From: Dyadobacter sp. CY261
GTDB taxonomy: Bacteria > Bacteroidota > Bacteroidia > Cytophagales > Spirosomataceae
Assembly: GCF_021440085.1 (NCBI RefSeq)
Contig: NZ_JAKCPW010000010.1
Location: 248,001 to 312,000 of the forward strand
Length of the DNA stretch: 64,000 nt
Direction: 5' to 3'
The notes beneath the pieces are model-generated. The model searched no databases and was not told the origin of the DNA. It saw only the letters and a list, made by a program, of their open reading frames with translations. Shown piece by piece: positions 35,131-43,049 of this stretch. Both the position numbers and the translations under genes were made by a program. The stretch's first letter is position 1. Every line of letters starts with the position of its first letter.

Positions 35131-36642
35131 TTAATGTGTTATAAAAACCTGAGCAGGAGTGCCCACCGCTTCCTGCCAGCCACGATAGGCTGACTTTACA
35201 AGATCATTGGGCATTTCAGGCGACAGCGACGAGTGATTTTCACTCAGTTTTTGCAGGAAATCGATGCTTGGATACACCCCCGAATACAATCCGGAAAGAT
35301 AGGCTGCACCCAATGCGGAGACCTCCGGAAAACCCAGATTGGTAACCGGCTTTTCCAGCAAATCCGCCAGCATTTGCATCACAAAGCCATTGGATGTCAA
35401 CCCGCCATCGATTTTAAGCTCCTGCAAGGCAATGCCTGTGTCGGATTCCATCGCTACGATCACGTCTTTGATCTGGTAAGGAATGGATTCCAGAGCTGCG
35501 CGTACAATATGATTTTTGTTGGAATTGAATGTCAGACCCGTAATAGACGCCTTGCGATTCATGTCCCAATGCGGCGCACCCAGCCCGCTGAACGCCGGAA
35601 CCAGGTAAACACCGCCGCTATCCTTTACCGAACGTGCCATCGATTCGGTTTCATGAACATCGCTGAACAGTCCAAGATGCGTTTTCAGCCATTCTATTGT
35701 CGCCCCGCACGTCACGATCACCCCCTCTAATGCATACTCGACGCGGTCGCCCGCGCTCCACCCGATCGTGGTAACCATTCCTTGCTGCGAAGGCTTGGGC
35801 TGCGGACCGATGTTCATCAGGATCGATGAACCTGTTCCCAAAGTAGCCTTGGCAATGCCGGGGCCGAAACAACCCTCGCCGAAAGCGGCAGCATGCGAAT
35901 CGCCGATCATAGCGGTAACGGGTATCGGGCTTGGTAGTAAACCTTGAAAATCAGTATCGCCAAAGTAAGACGAAGATGACTGTATAGCTGGCAATTGCAG
36001 CCCGTCCAACCCGAACGATTGAACCAACTCGTTATCCCACGAAAGCGTTTCGAGATTGAAAAAAAGCGTCCGCGAGGCATTGGTGTGATCCGTGAGATAA
36101 GATTTTCCGCCCGTCAGCTTGTAAAGCAACCAGGTATCGACAGTTCCAAAATATGCATTATCTTCCAAAATGGCGTTTTTCACCGCTTCATTATACAAGT
36201 TCAGCCAGATCACCTTGGAGCCTGAAAAGTAAGGATCAGCCAACAGGCCGGTTTTCCGCCGTATCGTTTCTTCCAGACCTGCTGCACGAAGCTGTTCACA
36301 TACGGATGTGGAGCGTTTGCATTGCCATACCACCGCATTATGCAACGGCCTGCCGTCACGATCCCAAAGCACAAAAGTTTCGCGTTGATTAGAAATCCCG
36401 CACGAACGGATACCCTGTATACGTCCACCTTTAGACGTCAGATCAGCAATGCATTTGGACACAGAAGCGAGGACATTCGTATAAATTTCCTCCGGATCCT
36501 GCTCCACCAGCCCGCCGTCGAGATACGCAGTTCGAAATGGCTCACTCCCGCGAGCTACCACCTTTCCTGCATCATCAAAAATGACGGATTTAGTACTACT
36601 CGTACCCTGATCGATCGCCAGCACAAATGGGCCATTCAACAT
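35131..36642 (-). CDS. FGGY-family carbohydrate kinase (glycerol-kinase-like; candidate apulose kinase)
   Basis: This is a 503-aa cytoplasmic kinase with the two FGGY domains. N-domain: LAIDQGTSSTKSVIFDDAG (phosphate 1 motif), NQRETFVLWDR, TWLLYKLTGGKSYLTDHTNASRT. C-domain: IGDSHAAAFGEGCFGPGIAKATLGTGSS, GLGAPHWDMNRKASITGL, and LKIDGGLTSNGFVMQMLADLL (adenosine motif). It resembles glycerol kinase in layout, but its place inside a pectin PUL argues for a sugar substrate. No other sugar kinase that could follow the FucI-like isomerase is seen in the window. Apulose kinase belongs to this family, so it is the natural candidate for that step. Confidence 0.92.
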   Translation of the reverse strand: MLNGPFVLAIDQGTSSTKSVIFDDAGKVVARGSEPFRTAYLDGGLVEQDPEEIYTNVLASVSKCIADLTSKGGRIQGIRSCGISNQRETFVLWDRDGRPLHNAVVWQCKRSTSVCEQLRAAGLEETIRRKTGLLADPYFSGSKVIWLNLYNEAVKNAILEDNAYFGTVDTWLLYKLTGGKSYLTDHTNASRTLFFNLETLSWDNELVQSFGLDGLQLPAIQSSSSYFGDTDFQGLLPSPIPVTAMIGDSHAAAFGEGCFGPGIAKATLGTGSSILMNIGPQPKPSQQGMVTTIGWSAGDRVEYALEGVIVTCGATIEWLKTHLGLFSDVHETESMARSVKDSGGVYLVPAFSGLGAPHWDMNRKASITGLTFNSNKNHIVRAALESIPYQIKDVIVAMESDTGIALQELKIDGGLTSNGFVMQMLADLLEKPVTNLGFPEVSALGAAYLSGLYSGVYPSIDFLQKLSENHSSLSPEMPNDLVKSAYRGWQEAVGTPAQVFITH

Positions 36643-36747
36643 GCAGGAAGCCTTGTTTAACTTGTTAAATCATTCCTCATTAAGAATAACAAAGAAAAGA
36701 AAAACAATCGAAAACAAAGCTAAATTTGAAGGAAAAAATATTGATTT

Positions 36748-37107
36748 ATTTATGTAGTGTATGACCTTGGGTGCAATTCTCTGGTGAATTGAGCAGTTTG
36801 AATTTCGACGCGATGTTTTTAGCGGAAATCAACGCGATCACAACACCTCCGAGTGCCAGAAATGTTAGATCTATCTTCGATTCAGGCCGACAGATCGTCA
36901 CGTCGAAAGCATTCCCTCGACGCCTCATCTTCGATTTTGACGGGAGTACTTTGCGTTTTATCAAACCAGAATCCCAGGCCAGCCCCTATGACAAACGCTG
37001 CCATTGCAACAACGGGACTACCTATTGGGCTTACCAAAATCCAAAGGCCATACCAAACGTAAGAGGTGTTGCCAATTCGTACCGACTTTCTGTATTCGCA
37101 TTCATTT
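36748..37107 (-). pseudogene. Possible frameshifted small membrane protein
   Basis: The 459 bp between the FGGY kinase and the DUF5703 hydrolase gene hold no intact convincing gene. On the minus strand three frames in turn show protein-like stretches: a start MNANTESRYELATPLTFG, then a membrane-like stretch (GSPVVAMAAFVIGAGLGFWF), then another (IDLTFLALGGVVIALISAK). This pattern suggests a small membrane protein broken by frameshifts, or chance. Nothing else is recognisable in 36643-37101. Confidence 0.22.
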
Positions 37108-39447
37108 AGAGAAAATTACATCATTTTTCCGATCTTCTGGCGTCACTTTCAGGCTCACCATTTTCCCGGCTTTCCATTCTCCTTCAACAACCGTATTCTT
37201 CGGCGCGTGGAGCTTGAATTGTACATCCCAATCATCAGGCCATGCGGGTAAAATATAAAGAGAATCTCCCACATACTGCAAAAGCATTTCCTGCAAGCCG
37301 ATCATCCCCGAGCCGCCCCAGTTGTGGTCTGGTACCCAATCGTGGCCGGGGCCCCAGAATGCCGGGAAACGACGTCCTGAATCTTGCAGCTTTTTGATGG
37401 TCAGGGCGGCAGCTTCTTCGGTAAGACCTAGCCTTGCGCAGAAAATATTATCCTGGTGCCAGCTGGTGTGGTTGCGATTTTGGATCGCCTCGGTGTCATA
37501 TTTCCAGGTATTAATCGCCGTCTCAATGTCAGGCTTCCCAATTCCGTAAATTCCGTAGGGAAAAACCGGATAGAGCTGAGGGATTTCGGTGTTCTGTATA
37601 CGTTCCCAGACTTGTGCGGGTGCGATCGTGCGATGGCCCTGCATTTCCCGGAAACTTAGCGGTGGTACGCGCGTCAATATTTCGTTCCAGCGTCCGCGTT
37701 GTGCTTTACTACCGTATTGCGGCGGCAATGCCAGCATTCTCTCCAGCACTGTTTTTAAACCAGCAACGGTCGTTACCGGATTGTAAGCCATTTTATAAGT
37801 CTCCGCCGCGCTTCCCGGAAACAAAACCAGCTTTCCATTCTGGTCGAGCTTTGCAGCGCTGCGATTAGCTGACAGGTATTGATAATGCTCATCAAAGAAA
37901 ACCACACAGCTTTCGATCAGCGGCAGATATTCTGTAATATCCACACCCGTAAAATGCTGCTGGTCGAGGATCATCAGGCAGAATTCCAGCGAAGTATCCC
38001 AAAGGTATTCCAGCCATTTGTTGTATTCCATGCCCGGATCATAGCCCGCCGGACGTTTGGAGCCATATTCCGCGTAATTCGGCAGGCCGAAGTTCTCGAT
38101 TTGTTCGGTAAAGGAAGCCCCATTATGCCCCCAGTAATGTTTTGTACGCGCTTCGGCATTTCCCAGGATTCGCTGATAAAACTCGAATTGCGGCTTCATC
38201 ATGTCGAAATCGCCACTTTTGAGCATCGGCCAATACACCAGACGCTGATTTTGCGCCGTAAAAACTCCCCCGCCCCAGTTGCGGTGATCGGCGGTGAAAT
38301 GATACGAAGAATCTACAAAAACCGGGTCATAAGTGAATAAACCGCCATTGAATTTGGTCGGATAGTTACCGAAGGCATTGCATCCCAGCATATAGCGAAA
38401 TAGCTGGTAGTTACGGCCTACCTGCCAAACCGGCGATGCACTATCTTTCTTACTGACATTCAATGCAATATAGCTCCGCTGCCAATATTGTTTCCACCAT
38501 TCCCGCGTCCTCGCGAAAGCTGTTTTGTACGATTGCTGTGCTTTGCTAACCGTTTCCAAAAGCCCTTTTTTCCAAACAGCAATATCCTCTTGCTGATCGG
38601 TGTGAAAATAAATGCTCAGCTGAATGTTCTTCGAAGGCGATTTAGTCTTCAATCCAAAACCCTTAAACGGCGCATCCGCATATTTACCAATCACTACCTT
38701 TCGATCAACAACCATATCCCGTCCGCTCATCCAGCCACCATAAGTCAGGTTTTTCAACGGGTTCCAAAGTTTTGATTTGATCGGATCAAGCTGTTGCTGG
38801 CGCACGATCACGTCGAACAGGGTTAAGTCACGGTTTTGATGATAAAAAAAGACGCCGTTACTCTCCTGTATGACGCTGTCCGGAAAAACGGAAACCTTTG
38901 GTGCTGCCCATTTGTAAGAACTGGCACTTCTGGCATTGCCCGTGAGCTCACTCGGCGCAGTACGCCAGCTCTCATACCACGCCTGTGCGGACACGGGGCT
39001 GCTACCCTGCACGTCGACATGAACGACCGGCCTGAAAACATCCACCCAAACATTCACCGAGGCGCTCAATTTGCCTTTTGTACCGGTAATTTTCACAAAG
39101 CCTTCCTCCAACTTCAATTCCTGCTGAAAGCTACCACCCTCCTCAAATGGGTTAGGCGAAAGGCGCACACGCACGCGCCCAAGCTTGGGAAAAATGTTGT
39201 TTTCATCAAAAACCCCGCTGCGCGACATGTAGAATAGCAAATCACCCTTTTCAACCCAAACATTCAAACCCACATCACCGCCACCGCAGGGCATCGATTC
39301 ACCGGAGTTCCTACTCTGGGAAGTCCACTTCAAATTATACACGGAAGGCGAAAAAGATTGGGCAGCCAGTGGCCCTGGAAGGGTAAACACCAGCAAACTG
39401 GCGCATAGCAGAATTGTTAGGCTCTTTTTTATTGCGGGAATCAGCAA
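37102..39447 (-). CDS. DUF5703/GH95-like (alpha/alpha)6 glycoside hydrolase
   Basis: This is a 781-aa secreted protein. Signal peptide: LPGPLAAQ. An N-terminal beta-sandwich (about 30-270) with SGESMPCGGGDVGLNVWVE and GDLLFYMSRSGVFDENN matches DUF5703. An alpha-barrel follows with NYQLFRYMLGCNAFG, FNGGLFTYDP, WGGGVFTAQNQRLVYWPM, and a C-terminal beta domain (YILPAWPDDWDVQFKLHAPKNT). The layout is that of GH95-clan fucosidases and L-galactosidases; a GH95 L-galactosidase takes part in rhamnogalacturonan II breakdown, but the linkage here is not certain. It is in the second PUL, 12 bp after the epimerase-like gene. Confidence 0.8.
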   Translation of the reverse strand: MLIPAIKKSLTILLCASLLVFTLPGPLAAQSFSPSVYNLKWTSQSRNSGESMPCGGGDVGLNVWVEKGDLLFYMSRSGVFDENNIFPKLGRVRVRLSPNPFEEGGSFQQELKLEEGFVKITGTKGKLSASVNVWVDVFRPVVHVDVQGSSPVSAQAWYESWRTAPSELTGNARSASSYKWAAPKVSVFPDSVIQESNGVFFYHQNRDLTLFDVIVRQQQLDPIKSKLWNPLKNLTYGGWMSGRDMVVDRKVVIGKYADAPFKGFGLKTKSPSKNIQLSIYFHTDQQEDIAVWKKGLLETVSKAQQSYKTAFARTREWWKQYWQRSYIALNVSKKDSASPVWQVGRNYQLFRYMLGCNAFGNYPTKFNGGLFTYDPVFVDSSYHFTADHRNWGGGVFTAQNQRLVYWPMLKSGDFDMMKPQFEFYQRILGNAEARTKHYWGHNGASFTEQIENFGLPNYAEYGSKRPAGYDPGMEYNKWLEYLWDTSLEFCLMILDQQHFTGVDITEYLPLIESCVVFFDEHYQYLSANRSAAKLDQNGKLVLFPGSAAETYKMAYNPVTTVAGLKTVLERMLALPPQYGSKAQRGRWNEILTRVPPLSFREMQGHRTIAPAQVWERIQNTEIPQLYPVFPYGIYGIGKPDIETAINTWKYDTEAIQNRNHTSWHQDNIFCARLGLTEEAAALTIKKLQDSGRRFPAFWGPGHDWVPDHNWGGSGMIGLQEMLLQYVGDSLYILPAWPDDWDVQFKLHAPKNTVVEGEWKAGKMVSLKVTPEDRKNDVIFSK

Positions 39448-39459
39448 GGCGATGATGGG

Positions 39460-40350
39460 TCAGGATTGAAAAACAGTTTTCATAAAAGCGGTATTCGCAC
39501 CGAAATTACCCCGCACATCGCGCGGCTTGCTGGCATCCCTCGAGCGTTCGATGACGAGCCAGCCCTTCCAGCCCATTTTGTCGAGCGTGCCCTTTACCTT
39601 TTTCATATTCAGCCGGCTGTTGTTTTGGAGCCAAACACCGTCTTTATCGGTACAATGGATCTGGCAAATGCGGTCCCTACCCAAAATGCGCAACTCCTCG
39701 CAAAGGTCGCGACCGGCTTCGAGCGGGTTGGAGAAATTGAAATAGATCTGAATGGATTTTGAACCGATTTCTTTCAGTAGTTCCACCTCGCCCCTTGCAT
39801 CCAACGCGGTTTCGATGCCGATAACTACACCCGCTTTTTCGGCAATTTTACCAACGGTTTTAAGCCTTTCCACAACGGCAGGCCTTAATTCCGGATTTTT
39901 GACCAAATCGCCCTGAATACCCAGCGGCAGAAATGCGACCTTAATGCCCATTTGCTTCATGGTCTCGATGCAATCGCTCACCATTTTTTCAGCCCCTTCA
40001 CGCTTAGCGAATGATTGCGCATAAAAACCAGTCATGGCCAGCGAACAGATTTCCAGATTCAGCTCTTTGGCTTTATCGAGGTATTGCTGCCGCACAGCCG
40101 GGTCGGCGAGCTTGTTGTCGAAGGTCGGCCGGTCGCCCAGCCCGCCCATATCCACTTCCAGGCCATCGGCCCCGATCTCGTTGGCAAGCGGCAATGCGCT
40201 TATTTTCTGCCGTTTCAGGATCATCAGGTCGATCACCGCGATTTTATAGCGTGAATTCTTCGCCGGGGCAAGCATTCCGCCCGCCCACGACGATAATGGC
40301 AGCGCTACCATTCCGGCAGCGCAGGTCGTCAGGAAATTTCTTCTTTTCAT
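39460..40350 (-). CDS. Sugar phosphate isomerase/epimerase-like TIM barrel, exported
   Basis: This is a 296-aa AP-endonuclease-2/xylose-isomerase-like barrel. The N-terminus MKRRNFLTTCAAGMVALPL looks like a Tat-type signal (twin Arg, R3-R4), as is common in exported members of this family in Bacteroidota. Family marks are ANEIGADGLEVDMGG, VVIGIETALDARGEV with a likely metal Glu, IQIYFNFSNPLEAG, ICQIHCTDKDGVW with a metal His, and GWLVIERSRD with a final Glu. The exact sugar is unknown. It lies between the sialidase-fold gene and the DUF5703 hydrolase in the pectin PUL. Confidence 0.82.
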   Translation of the reverse strand: MKRRNFLTTCAAGMVALPLSSWAGGMLAPAKNSRYKIAVIDLMILKRQKISALPLANEIGADGLEVDMGGLGDRPTFDNKLADPAVRQQYLDKAKELNLEICSLAMTGFYAQSFAKREGAEKMVSDCIETMKQMGIKVAFLPLGIQGDLVKNPELRPAVVERLKTVGKIAEKAGVVIGIETALDARGEVELLKEIGSKSIQIYFNFSNPLEAGRDLCEELRILGRDRICQIHCTDKDGVWLQNNSRLNMKKVKGTLDKMGWKGWLVIERSRDASKPRDVRGNFGANTAFMKTVFQS

Positions 40351-40359
40351 GAATGCAAA

Positions 40360-41448
40360 TTAAATAGGCCACTGTTCCGCCATGATAGGCTTGCCTTTCA
40401 GCTTGGCCGGATCGATTTTCACATGCTTGATGCGCTGCCTACGCCAGGTGTACACGATATGCACCATGCCATCCGAGGTTTGGATAATGGACGGATACGA
40501 ATACTGGCTGATCGGCGAATCTTCCAGAACCAGCACCGCTTCCCAATTCTTGCCGTCATTGGAAATCGCCACATTAAGCGGCGTGCGCGGGCCTTTGGGC
40601 TGCCCGGCAGGCGGCTTCACATGGTTATAGACCAGCAATTGCCGACCATCTTTCAATGTGACGGCATCAGTGCCCGAGTTGTTGTTTGGTAAACTCGATG
40701 GTGCCACTTCCGACCACGTTTTGCCCCCGTTTCTCGACCACGATTCGACGATCGAGCGGCTTTGGCTACGGCAAAGTATCTGCATATCGCCATTCGCGTA
40801 GGTTAGTAAGCTCGGCTGGATGGCTTTGATCGCCTTGCCGTCGTTCAAAGGCCCTACTTTCCGCCAGGTCTTTCCAAAATCGGGCGTCACTTCGAAGTGC
40901 ACCCGCCAGCCGGTTTCGCCCTCGGTACTCGAAGGGCACCAAAGCTCGCCATTCGCCAGTAACACCGGTTTATTTTTTATAGGTCCCAAAAATCCATCCT
41001 GCAATTCCGCTGGCTTCGACCATGTCTTCCCATTGTCTTTGGAAGTGATTAAAAAGCCCTTCCAACCCGGCACATTCGGCCCTACTTTGTAAAAAAGCAT
41101 GAGGTCGCCTTTGGGGATCTGATATAGAACCGGGTTCCAGCAGGCGTAGCGCAGCTTCTCGTTCACAACGCCATTCGCAACTTCCACTGGCGCTGTCCAT
41201 TTGCCGTTTTCGAGGCGGCTAACCCAAATGCCCACGTCCGGATTACGCTCTTTGGTGCCGCCAAACCAGGCTGTCACAAGCCCGGCTGGTGTTTCAGCGA
41301 TTGTCGAGGCGTGACTTTCAGGGAAAGGCGCCGTTTCAAAAATGAATTCATCAACGGTAATGCCGTCCTTAAAATTCTGGGCGGAAGTAGAGAGGGCCAG
41401 CAGGCCCAGCGCTCCGCTAACAAGCCATGTAAACAGTGTTTTTCGCAT
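40360..41448 (-). CDS. Sialidase-family (BNR) exo-hydrolase-like secreted protein
   Basis: This is a 362-aa secreted six-bladed propeller starting at MRKTLFTWLVSGALGLLAL (ATG 41448; an ATG at 41466 is also in frame). It shows Asp-box-like ITSKDNGKTWSKP, VTPDFGKTWRKVG and WSRNGGKTWSEV, and the arginine-bearing ILCRSQSRSIVESWSRNGG and YTWRRQRIKHVKID. The family includes GH33 neuraminidases, but plant-biomass Bacteroidota carry many members that act on Kdo, Dha or unknown acidic sugars. It ends 9 bp before the epimerase-like gene start, within the pectin PUL. Confidence 0.82.
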   Translation of the reverse strand: MRKTLFTWLVSGALGLLALSTSAQNFKDGITVDEFIFETAPFPESHASTIAETPAGLVTAWFGGTKERNPDVGIWVSRLENGKWTAPVEVANGVVNEKLRYACWNPVLYQIPKGDLMLFYKVGPNVPGWKGFLITSKDNGKTWSKPAELQDGFLGPIKNKPVLLANGELWCPSSTEGETGWRVHFEVTPDFGKTWRKVGPLNDGKAIKAIQPSLLTYANGDMQILCRSQSRSIVESWSRNGGKTWSEVAPSSLPNNNSGTDAVTLKDGRQLLVYNHVKPPAGQPKGPRTPLNVAISNDGKNWEAVLVLEDSPISQYSYPSIIQTSDGMVHIVYTWRRQRIKHVKIDPAKLKGKPIMAEQWPI

Positions 41449-41498
41449 TAATCGGGTTCTTTGCATTGTAATGTTTGGTTAAAGCTGCAATGCAGGGT

Positions 41499-43049
41499 TT
41501 ATGGGTTAATTAAAATTCTTGAAATTTGGTCGGACGAGCCCGCTTTTTGGCCATTAACCAGCACTTGAAGGCCTTTGCCCTTTTTATAATGGCTGCCGTC
41601 GCGGTCCCAAATAATGGTGAGGCGCTTGCCATGGTAATGGACGTCGTCAAGACAAAACCAGTCCCATTGACTTTCCGGAATGAGCGGGTTTACTTCGATT
41701 ACTTCATCCGCACGTGGGCGCAGACCCACCAGACCGGTGATAATGAGATCATTGAATGTCGAATGGTTGTAGTAACGGCTGCGCTCCTGATCGCCTTTAA
41801 GCCAGTAGCCGGTCTTTTCGTCCAGATACTCACCGATATAGGGCTTTCCGCGATAATATTGCGACTCCACATATTTTTCCAGCAAACTAAAATAAACCGT
41901 ATCCGCCACTACTTCCGGCTTCGGCGCATTAAGGCGGTTGGCGAGGCCGGTCAATGTCTGTGCAGTGGCAAACGGCCATACTGCACCGTCCCATTCGCAT
42001 TGGCAGCAGCCGTGCGTACGGAACTCCGGATGGCGGCGCTCGGCGGTAGTGAGGCCGAATGGCGCATTAAAGCCGGTGTGATCCGACACCTGCTTCCAGG
42101 CACCGTCGTGTTTTTCTTCTGCCAGATCAAAATACCATGGAATAAGCCCGATCGCCTCGCGCACGCCGGCAAAAGGCCCTTTCCCACGTTTCTTTACTGT
42201 TTCAAAAAAAGCACTATCGGCATGCCATAATTTATTGTCAATCAGCCATTTCAACGTATCCGCCTTGCTATCATAAAGCCCAGCCAGCGCCTGGTCGCCT
42301 TTCAATGCAGCAATCGCGGAAAGCGCCTTCGCGTTACCATACATATAACTATTGATCGTAGGACGCGCATTCTGTTCCCGACGCCCACCGCTCAGCGACT
42401 CTTCCATGCCGTCTTTTACATCGGTTTGCCAGAAGAGACCACTCTCCGTACGCCGGTCTTTCTCCCATGCTTTGTATTCCGAATCCAAGTCCGGCAGCAT
42501 ATCGAGCAGGAAGGCCTTGTCCTGAGTTACTTTGTATCGATTATACAATGCGTCGGCTGTCCAGCTGCTGAAATTGAGCAGCTTTTTCATACGCCCGCCG
42601 TGGTTGCCGCGGTACCAGATATGCACATTGTTGTTCAGATAACGCTGATCGTGCAGCCACCGACCTTCATAAATGTGATGGCCGAGGGCGCAGCTGATCA
42701 TATTGTATTGGTCTGCATAATTCCGGTCGACGAGAAATTCGGTGATCGCAAAGCCCTGCGGCGTGTTGTGAATGTGCTTGCGGTAAGTCCACCAGCGGTA
42801 GTAATAGATTTCGCGGAAATTATCCTGCGGGCAGTCGAACAGCGGAATATTGGCCTTCATCCAATCCCACGACTGCGCATTCGGGATCGCATTGACTTTA
42901 TTCTCATCCTCCATCCGGTTGAAATACGCCACATGATGCCGGTAATCCTCCGCTTTCAGAACTGCCGGGCCGACAGCCTTGCGCGCGCAGCCCGTCAGCC
43001 CCGCCAGGGCGATGCATATCATCCCAAATCCTGTTTTTAAATACCTCAT
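41499..43049 (-). CDS. MGH1-like (alpha/alpha)6 glycoside hydrolase lipoprotein
   Basis: This is a 516-aa lipoprotein starting at MRYLKTGFGMICIALAGLTGC (lipidated Cys in ALAGLTGC). The stop of the upstream gene and this start share TGATG, so the two are translationally coupled. The body is an alpha-barrel related to GH63/trehalase-type folds, with NVHIWYRGNHGGRMKKLLNF, WQTDVKDGMEESLSGG (a catalytic-type acidic pair), and CCQCEWDGAVWPFATAQT. A C-terminal beta segment follows with IIWDRDGSHYKKGKGLQVLVNG. Substrate unknown; the context says a pectin side chain. Confidence 0.82.
   Translation of the reverse strand: MRYLKTGFGMICIALAGLTGCARKAVGPAVLKAEDYRHHVAYFNRMEDENKVNAIPNAQSWDWMKANIPLFDCPQDNFREIYYYRWWTYRKHIHNTPQGFAITEFLVDRNYADQYNMISCALGHHIYEGRWLHDQRYLNNNVHIWYRGNHGGRMKKLLNFSSWTADALYNRYKVTQDKAFLLDMLPDLDSEYKAWEKDRRTESGLFWQTDVKDGMEESLSGGRREQNARPTINSYMYGNAKALSAIAALKGDQALAGLYDSKADTLKWLIDNKLWHADSAFFETVKKRGKGPFAGVREAIGLIPWYFDLAEEKHDGAWKQVSDHTGFNAPFGLTTAERRHPEFRTHGCCQCEWDGAVWPFATAQTLTGLANRLNAPKPEVVADTVYFSLLEKYVESQYYRGKPYIGEYLDEKTGYWLKGDQERSRYYNHSTFNDLIITGLVGLRPRADEVIEVNPLIPESQWDWFCLDDVHYHGKRLTIIWDRDGSHYKKGKGLQVLVNGQKAGSSDQISRILINP

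Noticed and set aside
40360-41448. Calling a true neuraminidase (GH33)
   Set aside because: The propeller is present but the catalytic residues cannot be confirmed by eye and the context is plant pectin, so only the fold is claimed.
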